Shown: positions 54,824 through 63,972 of the stretch, in pieces
Numbering within the stretch: position 1 is the stretch's first letter
Layout of the letters: each line of letters begins with the position of its first letter
NCBI RefSeq assembly: GCF_020911725.1
Contig: NZ_CP076620.1
Coordinates: 1,182,501 to 1,246,500, forward strand
Origin: Clostridium cadaveris
GTDB lineage: Bacteria > Bacillota > Clostridia > Clostridiales > Clostridiaceae
Direction: 5' to 3'
Length of the DNA stretch: 64,000 nt
Program-made: the position numbers and the translations under genes
Notes under the pieces: generated by a model
Database searches by the model: none
Told to the model about the DNA's origin: nothing
Seen by the model: only the letters and a program-made list of their open reading frames with translations

Positions 54824-55474
54824 ATGAAAAATATAGCAATAGAGGAGAGAATATTAAAATCTAACACGGAGTTTGCAGACAAAAACAAAGAGCTTCTAAG
54901 AAAAAAAGGAGTAATGGCTATAAATATTTTTGGTTCTCCTGGAGCTGGAAAGACATCAATATTAGAGAGAGTTATAGACTATATAAAGGATTATTTATAT
55001 ATAGGAGTTATAGAAGGCGATTTATACACTTCAAAGGATGGAATGCGTATTGATGATAAAGGAGCAGAGGTTGTTCAAATTAATACATGCGGAGCATGCC
55101 ATTTAGATGCTGCAATGATAGCGAGAGCTTATGAAACTATGAATATGGACAAGCTACAGCTGATTTTTATAGAAAATGTAGGAAATTTAGTATGCCCAGC
55201 TTCTTTTGATCTAGGAGAATCTAAAAGGATAACTGTACTTAGTATTACAGAAGGAAATGACAAACCTTTAAAATATCCTTTTATTTTTAAGCAGGCAGAT
55301 ATAGTGATTTTAAATAAACTTGATTTAATCGATTATACTGATTTTGATTTAGAGGAATTTTATCAGGATATATTCTCTATAAATCAAGATATAAAATTAT
55401 TTCTTGTTTCAGCTAGAAATGGTGAGGGAATAAAAAGTTTCTGTGATTATTTGAGTGATTTAGTAAAAAATTAA
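54824..55474 (+). CDS. hypB: Hydrogenase nickel-incorporation GTPase HypB
   Basis: GTPase that drives nickel transfer into the large subunit with HypA. Seen: P-loop INIFGSPGAGKTSILERVID, VIEGDLYTSKDGMRID, the metal-site motif TCGACHLDAAMIA, and NKLDLIDYTDF for guanine recognition. The length of 216 aa is normal. There is no His-rich stretch and no N-terminal CxxCGC high-affinity nickel motif, so it stores no nickel itself. With HypA lacking its zinc domain, nickel delivery here may rest more on HypB. AGGGGGAG precedes the ATG inside hypA. Confidence 0.95.
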   Translation: MKNIAIEERILKSNTEFADKNKELLRKKGVMAINIFGSPGAGKTSILERVIDYIKDYLYIGVIEGDLYTSKDGMRIDDKGAEVVQINTCGACHLDAAMIARAYETMNMDKLQLIFIENVGNLVCPASFDLGESKRITVLSITEGNDKPLKYPFIFKQADIVILNKLDLIDYTDFDLEEFYQDIFSINQDIKLFLVSARNGEGIKSFCDYLSDLVKN

Positions 55475-55498
55475 ATTTTTAATTAAAGAGGCTAAGAT

Positions 55499-57739
55499 AT
55501 GATTAGGAAGTATATAGAAGTAAGTGGACTAGTACAAGGAGTTGGATTTAGGCCATTTGTGTATAGAATAGCGTTACAAAATCATCTTAAAGGATTTATT
55601 AAAAATAGCAGTATAGGTGTAGTTATAGATATAGAGGGAGAAGAAAATGACATATCAGCTTTCTTAGATAGCCTTCAATATAATGGACCATCACTTTCCA
55701 AGATTGAAAACATAAGTATAAAGAATATGGAAATCACTAATTATAAAACCTTTGACATAAGAAAAAGTTCTAAAGAAAATCAGGGGTTCACGTTCATATC
55801 GCCGGATTTAGGAATGTGTGAAGATTGCTATCGTGATGCTATGGATAAACAAGATAAGAGATATTTATATGCTTTTACAAACTGCACTAATTGTGGACCA
55901 AGGTATTCTATAGTAAAAAAACTACCATATGATAGAGCGTCGACAACAATGAAATCTTTTAATATGTGTAAACCTTGCAGCTTAGAATATAGTAATCCAT
56001 TAAATAGAAGATTTCATGCACAACCAAACTGTTGTCCTCAGTGTGGACCTAGATTGGAACTTTACGATAATCAAGGAATGCTCCTAGAGGGAGTAGATGA
56101 AATTAAAGAAACTATAGAACTTTTAAAATCAGGAAATATCTTTTCAATAAAAGGCATAGGTGGATTTCATTTAGTTTGTGATGGGAAAAATAATAATGCT
56201 ATCGAAAAACTTAGAAATAGAAAGCATAGACCATCAAAACCGTTTGCTCTTATGATGAGAGACATTGAAACGGTGAAAAAATATTGTGTATTATCACCAA
56301 AGGAAGAAGAAATTTTATGCAGCAATAAAAGACCTATAGTAATTTTGGATAAAAGAAATGAAACTGATTTACCAAACAGTATAGCACCAGACAATATGAC
56401 TTTGGGAGTGATGCTCCCATATACACCTCTACATTATTTTTTATTTGATGATGAACTTGATGTGCTTGTTATGACAAGTGCAAATATAAATGGAATGCCA
56501 ATAATATTTGAGAATGAAGAATCAATAGAGAAATTAAAAGGTATAGTTGACTATCATCTCATGAACAACAGAGAGATATATACTTCTATTGATGATTCAG
56601 TGGTTAGAGTAATTTTAGAAGAAACGAGAATTATAAGGCGAGGAAGAGGATATTCACCAGCTTATTTTAAGGGGAATGGATTCAAAGAAAGTTTAAGTAT
56701 GGGAACTCATTTTAAAAATACTTTTTGTTTGTGCAAAGATGAAAATATAATTTTAAGCCAGTATATAGGAGATTTAAACAATGAGGAAACAAGAATTCGT
56801 GAGAGGAAAGCTATAAAAAATTTAAGAGATATATATTCTATAGATCCAGAATTTATAGCTTGTGATATGCATCCTGATATATTTTCTTCGGAAATTTTAA
56901 AAGAAGAAAAAACACATCCGATTTATCATCATCATGCTCATATAGCTAGTGTTCTTTTTGAAAACAATCTTAAGGAAAGAGTCATAGGTGTGGCTTATGA
57001 TGGAACTGGTTATGGAGAAGATGGGACTATATGGGGTGGAGAATTTTTAGTATGCAATTTAAAGGGTTTTAAAAGAGTAGCACATCTCAAAGCATCGGCT
57101 ATGCCTGGAGGAGATAAAGCTTCTATTGAACCTAGAAGGATGGGAATTTCATATTTGTATGATACATTTAATGAGGATATTGAAAAGGTATGGCCTTTAG
57201 ATAAAAAGGATAAGTTGTATATAGAAATGATAAAAAAAGATATAAACTGTCCTAAAACATCTAGTATTGGGAGATTTTTTGATGGAGCCGCATGGCTTTT
57301 GGGATTTAACAGGAAGGTTACTTTCGAGGGGGAAGCAGCTATATATTTAGAGAATATGGCTGATAAAAATGAAACTTGCAGTTATGAAATTTCAATAGAC
57401 TACAAAGATAAAGAGTATGTCATAGAAACTAAAGGTGTAATTAAAGCTATGATTAATGATATATTAACGAATACTCCAAGAGAAATAATAGCAAAAAGAT
57501 TTCATAATACTATAATAAATTTTACCGTTAAAATTTGTAGCATGATTAGAGAAAAATATGCCTTAGAAAAGGTAGCTTTAAGTGGCGGAGCATTTCAAAA
57601 TAAAATATTACTTGAAGGTATATATAGCGGATTAGTAGCAAATGGCTTTAAAGTCTATACAAATAAGGAAGCACCATGCAATGATGGTGGAGTTTCCTTG
57701 GGACAAATAGCAATATCTAATGAGTGGGAGATGAATTAG
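55499..57739 (+). CDS. hypF: Carbamoyltransferase HypF
   Basis: Makes the carbamoyl group that becomes the cyanide ligands of the active site. Seen in order: an acylphosphatase domain (VQGVGFRPFVYRIA); two C4 zinc fingers (CEDCYRDAMD / CTNCGPRYS and CKPCSLEYS / CCPQCGP); a YrdC-like domain (KRPIVILDKR); and a Kae1-like carbamoyltransferase domain with YHHHAHIASVLFEN, VAYDGTGYGEDGTIWGGE and ALSGGAFQNKIL. The length of 746 aa is normal. A weak ribosome site (AGAGG) precedes the ATG. It lies between hypB and hypC. Confidence 0.96.
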   Translation: MIRKYIEVSGLVQGVGFRPFVYRIALQNHLKGFIKNSSIGVVIDIEGEENDISAFLDSLQYNGPSLSKIENISIKNMEITNYKTFDIRKSSKENQGFTFISPDLGMCEDCYRDAMDKQDKRYLYAFTNCTNCGPRYSIVKKLPYDRASTTMKSFNMCKPCSLEYSNPLNRRFHAQPNCCPQCGPRLELYDNQGMLLEGVDEIKETIELLKSGNIFSIKGIGGFHLVCDGKNNNAIEKLRNRKHRPSKPFALMMRDIETVKKYCVLSPKEEEILCSNKRPIVILDKRNETDLPNSIAPDNMTLGVMLPYTPLHYFLFDDELDVLVMTSANINGMPIIFENEESIEKLKGIVDYHLMNNREIYTSIDDSVVRVILEETRIIRRGRGYSPAYFKGNGFKESLSMGTHFKNTFCLCKDENIILSQYIGDLNNEETRIRERKAIKNLRDIYSIDPEFIACDMHPDIFSSEILKEEKTHPIYHHHAHIASVLFENNLKERVIGVAYDGTGYGEDGTIWGGEFLVCNLKGFKRVAHLKASAMPGGDKASIEPRRMGISYLYDTFNEDIEKVWPLDKKDKLYIEMIKKDINCPKTSSIGRFFDGAAWLLGFNRKVTFEGEAAIYLENMADKNETCSYEISIDYKDKEYVIETKGVIKAMINDILTNTPREIIAKRFHNTIINFTVKICSMIREKYALEKVALSGGAFQNKILLEGIYSGLVANGFKVYTNKEAPCNDGGVSLGQIAISNEWEMN

Positions 57740-57740
57740 A

Positions 57741-57968
57741 ATGTGCATTGCAGTACCATTAAAAGTAATAAAATTATTTGAGGAAGAAGCTGTAGTTGGA
57801 TATAAAGGTGTTAGTATGAGAGTAAATATATCTCTTTTAGAGAAAGTAAATATAGGTGATTATGTGCTTGTTCATGCAGGATGTGCAATAGAAAGGCTTG
57901 ATAGGGAGGAAGGAGAAAAGACAAAAGCTATATTTGATGAATTGTTTAGTGAAGAGGATGAATCATGA
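57741..57968 (+). CDS. hypC: Hydrogenase assembly chaperone HypC
   Basis: Chaperone that carries the iron-cyanide-CO unit with HypD to the large subunit. Seen: the invariant MCIAVPLKV start (the Cys is exposed after removal of Met), and YVLVHAGCAIERLD. The length of 75 aa is normal. It begins 1 base after the hypF stop and overlaps the hypD start by 4 bases (ATGA). Confidence 0.95.
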   Translation: MCIAVPLKVIKLFEEEAVVGYKGVSMRVNISLLEKVNIGDYVLVHAGCAIERLDREEGEKTKAIFDELFSEEDES

Positions 57969-58996
57969 AGAGTTTAGAGTGTGATAGAAAAATAAATATA
58001 ATGGAAGTGTGTGGTACTCATACCATGGCTATTTTGAGAAGCGGAATCAAGGATACACTGCCTAAAAATATAAATTTAATAAGTGGACCAGGATGTCCAG
58101 TATGTGTTACACCTCAAGGCTATATAGATGCTGCCATTGAATTAAGCAAAAGAGATGATGTCATAATAGCTACTTTTGGTGATATGATAAGTGTTCCTGC
58201 AACAGAAAGTTCACTTAATATTCAAAGAGCTTTGGGAAAAGATATAAGGGTTATATATTCACCACTAGAAGCATTAAAAATAGCAGAGAAAAATTTAAAT
58301 AAAGAAGTTGTGTTTTTAGGAATCGGATTTGAAACCACAGCACCTTTGATCGCACTTGCCATAGAGAAAAGTCGAATTAGAGGAATAAAAAATTTTAGCG
58401 TTTTTACAAGTTTAAAAACTATGCCGGAAATATTGAGAGTACTTCTTAAGGGAGAAGATATAAAAATAGATGGAATTATATGTCCTGGACATGTAAGTAC
58501 CATAATAGGAGAAAAAGAATTCAAATTCCTCGGAGATGAATTTCACAAACCGGCTGTTATAGCAGGGTTTGGAAGCAGAGACGTTATTGCAGGAATTTAT
58601 ATACTATCAGATATGATAAGACGAAACAAGAGTGATTTGAAAAACATATATTCTCAGTATGTAAGATATGATGGGAATGAAAATGCTAAAGCACTTATAT
58701 ATAAAGTGTTTGAAAAAACGGAAGGTTTATGGAGGGGAATTGGAAAAGTAGAAGGTAGCGGCCTTTCTATAAAAAAAGAGTATGAGGAGTATGATGCTAT
58801 AAAAAAATTTAAAATAGAAATTAGCAAAGAAGAACATGTACGTGAGTGTATATGTGGTGAAATATTAAAAGGTTATAAAAAACCTAAGGATTGCAATTTT
58901 TTTGGAACAATATGCACACCACATAATCCAATAGGAGTATGTATGGTATCAAGAGAAGGAAGTTGCAAAATATATTATGAATATTCAAGAAATTAG
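57965..58996 (+). CDS. hypD: Hydrogenase assembly protein HypD
   Basis: Iron-sulfur scaffold on which the Fe(CN)2CO group is built with HypC and HypE. Seen: IMEVCGTHTMAILRSG, the central GPGCPVCVTPQGYID, GIGFETTAPLIAL, and CPGHVSTIIGEKEF; the cluster ligands near the end include CICGEIL, CNFFGTIC and REGSCKIYYEYS. The length of 343 aa is slightly short, from a compact N-terminus. Its end overlaps the upstream part of the hypE frame, with the true hypE start 16 bases after the stop. Confidence 0.95.
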   Translation: MKSLECDRKINIMEVCGTHTMAILRSGIKDTLPKNINLISGPGCPVCVTPQGYIDAAIELSKRDDVIIATFGDMISVPATESSLNIQRALGKDIRVIYSPLEALKIAEKNLNKEVVFLGIGFETTAPLIALAIEKSRIRGIKNFSVFTSLKTMPEILRVLLKGEDIKIDGIICPGHVSTIIGEKEFKFLGDEFHKPAVIAGFGSRDVIAGIYILSDMIRRNKSDLKNIYSQYVRYDGNENAKALIYKVFEKTEGLWRGIGKVEGSGLSIKKEYEEYDAIKKFKIEISKEEHVRECICGEILKGYKKPKDCNFFGTICTPHNPIGVCMVSREGSCKIYYEYSRN

Positions 58997-59012
58997 CAAA
59001 GGGGGAGAGACA

Positions 59013-60023
59013 ATGGTGAACATTATAACATTAGACCATGGAAATGGAGGAAAAGGCACCAATGAACTAATTCATAATATTTTTTATAAGTATTTAAAAA
59101 ATGAAATTCTTTTGCAGCAAGGGGATTCAAGCATAATAGATAATATTAATGGGAAATTAGCAGTAACAACAGATTCTTACGTTATAGATCCAATATTTTT
59201 TCCAGGAGGAGACATAGGAAAGCTGTCTATTTGTGGTACAGTAAATGATTTAGCTGTAAGTGGAGCAAAGCCACTTTATATAACTGCCGGATTTATAATT
59301 GAAGAAGGTCTTAAAATTGAAGAACTTGAAGATATAGTAAAATCTATGGCAGACACTGCTATTAAATGTGGAATAAAAGTAGTAGCAGGAGATACAAAGG
59401 TTATTCCAAAAGGAAAGGGAGATAAACTTTATATAAACACTACTGGAATAGGAGTAATAAGTGACGTTAAAAGGGACTTTAGAAGGAAATTGATATCAGA
59501 GGGAGACAAGATTATAGTAAGCGGAACTATGGGTGATCATGGGATGTCAATATTTTGTAAAAGAGAAGGAATGTACTTTGAAACAGATATTGAAAGTGAC
59601 TGTAATCCGTTAAATTCATTGATAGAAGAAATTCTTAGGGAAAAGGTTAATGTAAAATTTATAAGAGATATAACAAGAGGAGGATTAGCTACAACACTAA
59701 ACGAGACTTTACATGAGGAAAAGATAAGTATAGTTATAAATGAGAAGGATATACCAGTAAGAGAAAATGTTATGGCTTTATGTGAGATATTAGGCTTTGA
59801 TCCTCTATATATAGCAAATGAAGGGAAAATATTAATTGTAGTATCCAAAGAGGATTGTGACAAAACCTTAGAGATTATAAAGAATAATCCATTAGGAAGA
59901 GAGGCAGCTGTGATAGGAGAATTTATAATAGATCCTAATAAAAAAGTATACCTTAAGACAAAATATAATGGAACGAGAATTATAGGCATGTTAGAGGAAG
60001 AGCTTATACCAAGAATATGTTAA
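59013..60023 (+). CDS. hypE: Hydrogenase maturation dehydratase HypE
   Basis: Converts the HypF-supplied carboxamide on its C-terminal Cys to thiocyanate, the source of cyanide. Seen: ITLDHGNGGKGTNELIHN at the start, DSYVIDPIFFPGGDIG and GDTKVIPKG for ATP, and the invariant C-terminal PRIC. The ATG at 59013 is preceded by AAAGGGGGAGAG; an in-frame ATG at 58977 lies inside hypD and gives no added HypE homology. The length is 336 aa. It closes the hydrogenase operon. Confidence 0.96.
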   Translation: MVNIITLDHGNGGKGTNELIHNIFYKYLKNEILLQQGDSSIIDNINGKLAVTTDSYVIDPIFFPGGDIGKLSICGTVNDLAVSGAKPLYITAGFIIEEGLKIEELEDIVKSMADTAIKCGIKVVAGDTKVIPKGKGDKLYINTTGIGVISDVKRDFRRKLISEGDKIIVSGTMGDHGMSIFCKREGMYFETDIESDCNPLNSLIEEILREKVNVKFIRDITRGGLATTLNETLHEEKISIVINEKDIPVRENVMALCEILGFDPLYIANEGKILIVVSKEDCDKTLEIIKNNPLGREAAVIGEFIIDPNKKVYLKTKYNGTRIIGMLEEELIPRIC

Positions 60024-60025
60024 TT

Positions 60026-60060
60026 TAAATCCCACACATTCTAATTTTGTGAGGGATTTA
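60026..60060. terminator. Hairpin after hypE
   Basis: Stem TAAATCCCACACA / TGTGAGGGATTTA with one mismatch. The plus-strand T-run is poor, so it may serve mainly the converging GGDEF remnant or both genes weakly. Confidence 0.5.
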
Positions 60061-60061
60061 A

Positions 60062-60833
60062 TTACATATGCTTTATTTTGTTTTTATGTATGTACATAAG
60101 CTTGTCAGATTCATTCACTGCATTTAAAATATTATCATGAATTTCATGAGAATATTCAGTTATACCATAAGAGTATAAAATGTTTATATTAAATGTTGAT
60201 TTTATTTTATCACAATTACATTCCAAATCTTCTAGTAAGACTTCAGCGAACTTTACTGATATATTTTTGCATAAAATACAAAATTCATCTCCACCTATTC
60301 TATATACCGTTCCATATGGTCTAAATGTTTCATTTAGATTTTGAGCTGCAAGGAAAAGTAATTCATCTCCATTAAAATGACCTAAAGAGTCATTGACTTT
60401 CTTTAATCCATTCAAATCTAAGGAAATTATTATGACTTTTTTTCTTGTGATTATATTGTTTTAAACTCCTTTGAAACATCATTCTGTTTGGAATATTTGT
60501 AAGAGAATCATACCTGAATTGCATGTCCCTTATTATTATATAATAAAATAATAAACCTATGGATATGGTACTCCATATTAGAAGAATTTGAGTTACAAAT
60601 ACTTGAAAAGTAAGACCTGCAAGGATTAATATGCACATAAATATAAAACACAAACTGTCTTCGTGCATATAACATTTTCTATCTTGACACTCTATAAAAA
60701 TAAATAGAAGAAAATATATGAGGCTTACAATTAGTTGAACACAAAATAAATATCCTCTATCAATTGTATTTAAAAATACATCTATAATTAAATGGAAAAA
60801 AATAAATCCAAGGATACTTAGTCCAAGGATTTA
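60062..60833 (-). pseudogene. Decayed GGDEF (diguanylate cyclase-like) gene
   Basis: Remnant of a membrane-anchored diguanylate cyclase gene. Seen: an N-terminal hydrophobic region (through LILAGLTFQVFVTQILLIWS), then YDSLTNIPNRMMFQ, the GGDEF-domain opening, and after a frame change LDLNGLKKVNDSLGHFNGD and YRIGGDEFCIL, an intact GGDEF motif. The two parts are in different frames. The minus strand has seven A (60443-60437); six would restore one frame reading HKKKVIIISLDLNGL. The upstream part is open to a stop near 60833, without a plausible start codon, so the 5' end is also lost. A single-base sequencing error could explain the first defect but not the second. Confidence 0.8.
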
Positions 60834-60841
60834 TAAAAAAA

Positions 60842-61051
60842 TTACATTTTTTGTACATTAATAGCCATAGGACCTTTTTCACCTTCAGTTATATCAAAGG
60901 TTACATTTTGTCCCTCATGAAGATCTTTTTCAGGACCCTTTTCTTTTATTTGTGAATGATGCACAAAGACATCATTACCACTTTCACAAGATATAAATCC
61001 ATATCCTTTTTCTTGATCATACCATTTTACAATTCCAGTTTTTTCAGCCAT
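60842..61051 (-). CDS. Cold-shock domain protein (CspA family)
   Basis: RNA chaperone that binds single-stranded nucleic acid. Seen: 69 aa with RNP1 KGYGFISCE and RNP2 DVFVHHSQI, and the usual GIVKWYDQEKGYGF start. AAGGAGG precedes the ATG on the minus strand. It is a single gene lying just upstream of the GGDEF remnant on the same strand. There are small changes to the core (FISCE for FIT/FIE), but it should be functional. Confidence 0.95.
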   Translation of the reverse strand: MAEKTGIVKWYDQEKGYGFISCESGNDVFVHHSQIKEKGPEKDLHEGQNVTFDITEGEKGPMAINVQKM

Positions 61052-61232
61052 AAATAATCCTCCTTAAAATAAGTTTATAAAGATAGTATGGTATAAAATC
61101 ATAAAATTTAATCTTTAGTTATTTTTAGATTATAATTTTTAAAACTTGTTTGATGATGAATAAAATAAATAGTAATATAAAAGTATATATGTAAAAATGA
61201 AGAAAAACTATTATTATAGGGGGGGGCTAATT

Positions 61233-62276
61233 ATGAAAGTTGAAAAAAAACTATTAGTGGAAAAGCAAGGTAGAGAAATTTATGAGTACCACATTGTAAA
61301 CGATAATAAATTAGAAGTTAAGATAATAAATTTAGGGGCTATAATAACAGATATATTAGTTCCAGATTCTTTTGGAACTGTAGAAAATGTAGTTGTAAAG
61401 TGGAAAGATACTTTAGACTATATTGAAGATGGAGCGTGCACAGGAGCAGTAGTTGGAAGAACAGCAGGCAGAATTGCTGATGGAATAGCTTCAATTGATG
61501 GCAAACTATACAGATTTTCTCAAAATCAAGGGGTAAATACCCTTCATGGTGGAGAAAATGGTCTTAATAAAAAGATATGGGATGGTTTCTTAGAAGACAG
61601 ATGCGATGAAGTATCAGTGATTTTAGAGACATTTAGTGAAGATGGAGAAAACGGATATCCGGGTAATGTTAATATCAGAGTTAAATATTCTTTAAATAAT
61701 AAAAATGAGTTTAAAATAGAATATCATGGTTTGTCTGATAAGGATACTTTAATTAATTTAACAAATCATAGTTATTTTAATTTATCAGGAAATTTAAAAA
61801 CAGATATCTTAAATGAGAAACTTACAATTAAATCAAGTAATATAGCAGCTATAAGGGAAGATTCTGCACCAAGTGGAGAAGTGATTTCAGTAAAAGATAC
61901 ACCATTTGATTTTGAGGTACCAAAGAAAATAGGTAAAGATATAAAAGTAAATCATAAGCAATTAATTTTAGGTAATGGCTATGACCATCCATGGATATTA
62001 GACAAATCAGAAGGGCCTGATATAATTCTTGAAGATGAGATATCAGGAAGAAAAATGGAAGTGACTACTGATAGGGATGCAGTAGTTATATATTCTACTA
62101 ACTATCCAGAACAGCAGAAAAAACTCTTCAATGGGGGTACTTTACAAAAAAATCAAGCTATTTGTTTTGAAACACAAAACCTTCCTATAGGAAAAGATGA
62201 AACATTTATTGAAGGTTCTCTTGTAAAAGCTGGAGAAGAATATAGAGCAGTGACAATATTTAAGTTTATCTTTTAA
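61233..62276 (+). CDS. galM: Aldose 1-epimerase (galactose mutarotase)
   Basis: Interconverts alpha and beta anomers of hexoses at the start of the Leloir pathway. Seen: LGAIITDILVPDSFG, VVGRTAGRIADGIASIDGK, NTLHGGENGLNKKIWDG with the first catalytic-pocket His, NLTNHSYFNLSG with the catalytic His, and AICFETQNLPIG with the catalytic Glu. The length is 347 aa. The ATG at 61233 has AGGGGGGG 5 bases ahead; an in-frame ATG at 61197 lies before this site. It is a single gene, not with other galactose genes. Confidence 0.94.
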   Translation: MKVEKKLLVEKQGREIYEYHIVNDNKLEVKIINLGAIITDILVPDSFGTVENVVVKWKDTLDYIEDGACTGAVVGRTAGRIADGIASIDGKLYRFSQNQGVNTLHGGENGLNKKIWDGFLEDRCDEVSVILETFSEDGENGYPGNVNIRVKYSLNNKNEFKIEYHGLSDKDTLINLTNHSYFNLSGNLKTDILNEKLTIKSSNIAAIREDSAPSGEVISVKDTPFDFEVPKKIGKDIKVNHKQLILGNGYDHPWILDKSEGPDIILEDEISGRKMEVTTDRDAVVIYSTNYPEQQKKLFNGGTLQKNQAICFETQNLPIGKDETFIEGSLVKAGEEYRAVTIFKFIF

Positions 62277-62343
62277 TATAAATTAAAGTTTCAAATTTTA
62301 AACATACTACTTTTGTTAGAAGATTAAAAAATGGAGGCGTTTT

Positions 62344-62604
62344 ATAGAAACAAAAGATAAATTTTTAATTGATATTAAAAATGGTAAAAGTGCAAGAATA
62401 TCACTGATGGTTATGAAGAGGATATTTAAAGATGAAAACAAGGTTGTATGCATACTAGCAGATAAAACAGAAGAGGCTTTTATAGTAAATTTTGCAGATT
62501 CAATAGATGCAACTATGAATAAAGTATCACAGGTAAAGGAGAAGACTGAAAGTGATACATGGTCTGAATATGATAGAAGGATAGAAACAAAATTGTATTT
62601 ATAA
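62344..62604 (+). CDS. Small hypothetical protein with ATA in the start position
   Basis: An 86-codon frame beginning IETKDKFLIDIKNGKSARI. It is not recognised. GGAGG (62333-62337) stands 6 bases upstream of an ATA at 62344, the ideal place for a start codon; ATAGAAACA differs by one base from ATGGAAACA. The first in-frame ATG is only at 62401, in mid-protein, and has no ribosome site. So either the start codon is mutated (a pseudogene or a weakly expressed gene) or ATA initiates. The ATG at 62331 is in another frame and stops after 9 codons. The IS element begins 28 bases after the stop. Confidence 0.5.
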   Translation: METKDKFLIDIKNGKSARISLMVMKRIFKDENKVVCILADKTEEAFIVNFADSIDATMNKVSQVKEKTESDTWSEYDRRIETKLYL

Positions 62605-62689
62605 AAATTAAAAGTCATAATCATAGCTTTGATGTGACCCCCAAAAGTTAGACTTTATTAGCGAGACAGTTTCGGCTGCCTCGCTATTT

Positions 62690-63490
62690 TTATGCAGCCA
62701 AGAGTTTGAGTCTGTATTGCACAGGACTCATCCATCCTAGTTTCTCTTTAATCCTTTGTTCATTGTAGTACTTTATATATCTTTCTATTTCAGATTTCAA
62801 TTTCTCATAACTGTAATAAACAACACCATAGTATATTTCCTGTTTCAAGAGTCCAAAGAAGTTTTCCATTACAGAATTATCGTGACAGTTTCCCTTGCGG
62901 GACATGCTCTGAAAAATCCGCTCTTCTTTAAGACGATGTGAGTATGACTTCATCTGGTAAGCCCAGCCTTGGTCAGAATGAAATGTTCTTCGATATGGGC
63001 AATCAGATGTTATTTCAATGGCTTCATTTAGAGCATTTATCACATTGGTGGCAGAAGGCCGCCTATCAATACCGTAACTTAAAATCTCACTGTTACACAT
63101 ATCCATAAACGGATCCAAGTATAGTTTGTGCATCGTCATATGTCCCTTAGAATCTACCTCATAGTATTTAAACTCAGTAGTATCTGTTGTGATTTTCTGA
63201 TGAGGGATATTGGTATTAAAACGTCTTCTGATTCTGTTGGGGGCAACTGTTCCGACCTTGCCTTTGTAAGAACTATATTTACGACTTTTTCTAGTAAAGG
63301 AAGCAACTTGGAGATTTAGTTTCTGCATGATTCTCTGTACTTTCTTTTTATTAACAATAAAGCCCTGATTTCGAAGTTCACCATATATTCTACGATAGCC
63401 ATAATCCTTGTTTGTGTTATGTATTTCTAAGATTTTATCCTCAATTGCCTGGTCAGGATTTTCCCTATCAAATCTTTTCTGCCAGTACAT
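62690..63490 (-). CDS. IS3-family transposase OrfB (DDE integrase core)
   Basis: Catalytic part of the transposase. Seen: the HTH_21/rve architecture of IS150-like OrfB with DDE residues in ITTDTTEFKYY (first Asp), TFHSDQGWAYQ (second Asp) and NCHDNSVMENFFGLLKQEIY (Glu). The first ATG is at 63490, but the frame is open upstream to the AAAAAAC at 63579-63573. The real product is a fusion with OrfA made by -1 frameshifting there. It ends near the element's end with LGWMSPVQYRL, a normal IS3 terminus. Confidence 0.92.
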   Translation of the reverse strand: MYWQKRFDRENPDQAIEDKILEIHNTNKDYGYRRIYGELRNQGFIVNKKKVQRIMQKLNLQVASFTRKSRKYSSYKGKVGTVAPNRIRRRFNTNIPHQKITTDTTEFKYYEVDSKGHMTMHKLYLDPFMDMCNSEILSYGIDRRPSATNVINALNEAIEITSDCPYRRTFHSDQGWAYQMKSYSHRLKEERIFQSMSRKGNCHDNSVMENFFGLLKQEIYYGVVYYSYEKLKSEIERYIKYYNEQRIKEKLGWMSPVQYRLKLLAA

Positions 63491-63531
63491 ATATGTTGCC
63501 TTCGGAAAGCTAACAATTGCGAGAATATCTT

Positions 63532-63972
63532 TTAGTTTGAAGTCTCCTCGGAGGCTGTGGATGATTCTCGCTGTTTTTTCAGAAGAGTTTCCTCCTCTAA
63601 ACGCAGCCTCCTCAGTTCTTTTAAATAGGCATTCTCAATTTTAAGTTTTAAAAGTTCATCTTCAAGTTGTCTCAAATGTTCAGCACTTGTGTCTACTGGA
63701 GTAATTTCTGAAGATAACTGTACTTTTTCTTTCTTATTATTTGACACCAATGACTTCTTACGACCTTTCTTCTTCGGTCTCAATGCATCAACACCTGCAA
63801 TATTAAAATCATTGACCCATTTACATATCTGTACTGGGTTGTTGATTTTCTCTTGGAGAGCTAAATCCTTATACGAAACCTCACTTGATAAATATAACTC
63901 TACCACATGAAGTTTATATTCAAAAGAATAATTATTTTTTTTTCTTGAGCGCTTTAATCCTTCATCACCCAT
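63532..63972 (-). CDS. IS3-family OrfA (helix-turn-helix)
   Basis: DNA-binding part of the transposase. Seen: an N-terminal helix-turn-helix (YSFEYKLHVVELYLSSEVSY, KDLALQEKINNPVQICKWVND) followed by a basic linker (ALRPKKKGRKKSL) and a leucine-zipper-like coil (LRQLEDELLKLKIENAYLKE). The length is 146 aa. About 15 codons before its stop is the slip site that joins it to OrfB. It is intact within the window. Confidence 0.9.
   Translation of the reverse strand: MGDEGLKRSRKKNNYSFEYKLHVVELYLSSEVSYKDLALQEKINNPVQICKWVNDFNIAGVDALRPKKKGRKKSLVSNNKKEKVQLSSEITPVDTSAEHLRQLEDELLKLKIENAYLKELRRLRLEEETLLKKQRESSTASEETSN
63573..63579 (-). promoter_or_regulatory. Programmed -1 frameshift site of the IS3 element
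   Basis: AAAAAAC on the minus strand in the orfA-orfB overlap. In orfA the codons read CTG AAA AAA CAG; a -1 slip continues without a stop through SLRGDFKLKDILAIVSFPKA into orfB, giving the typical start of IS3 OrfB. Confidence 0.75.

Noticed and set aside
51841-60023. Membrane-bound uptake hydrogenase
   Set aside because: No Tat signal on the small subunit, no C-terminal anchor and no cytochrome b gene.
62331-62360. ATG at 62331 as start of the small gene before the IS
   Set aside because: It is in another frame and stops after nine codons; it also overlaps the ribosome site.
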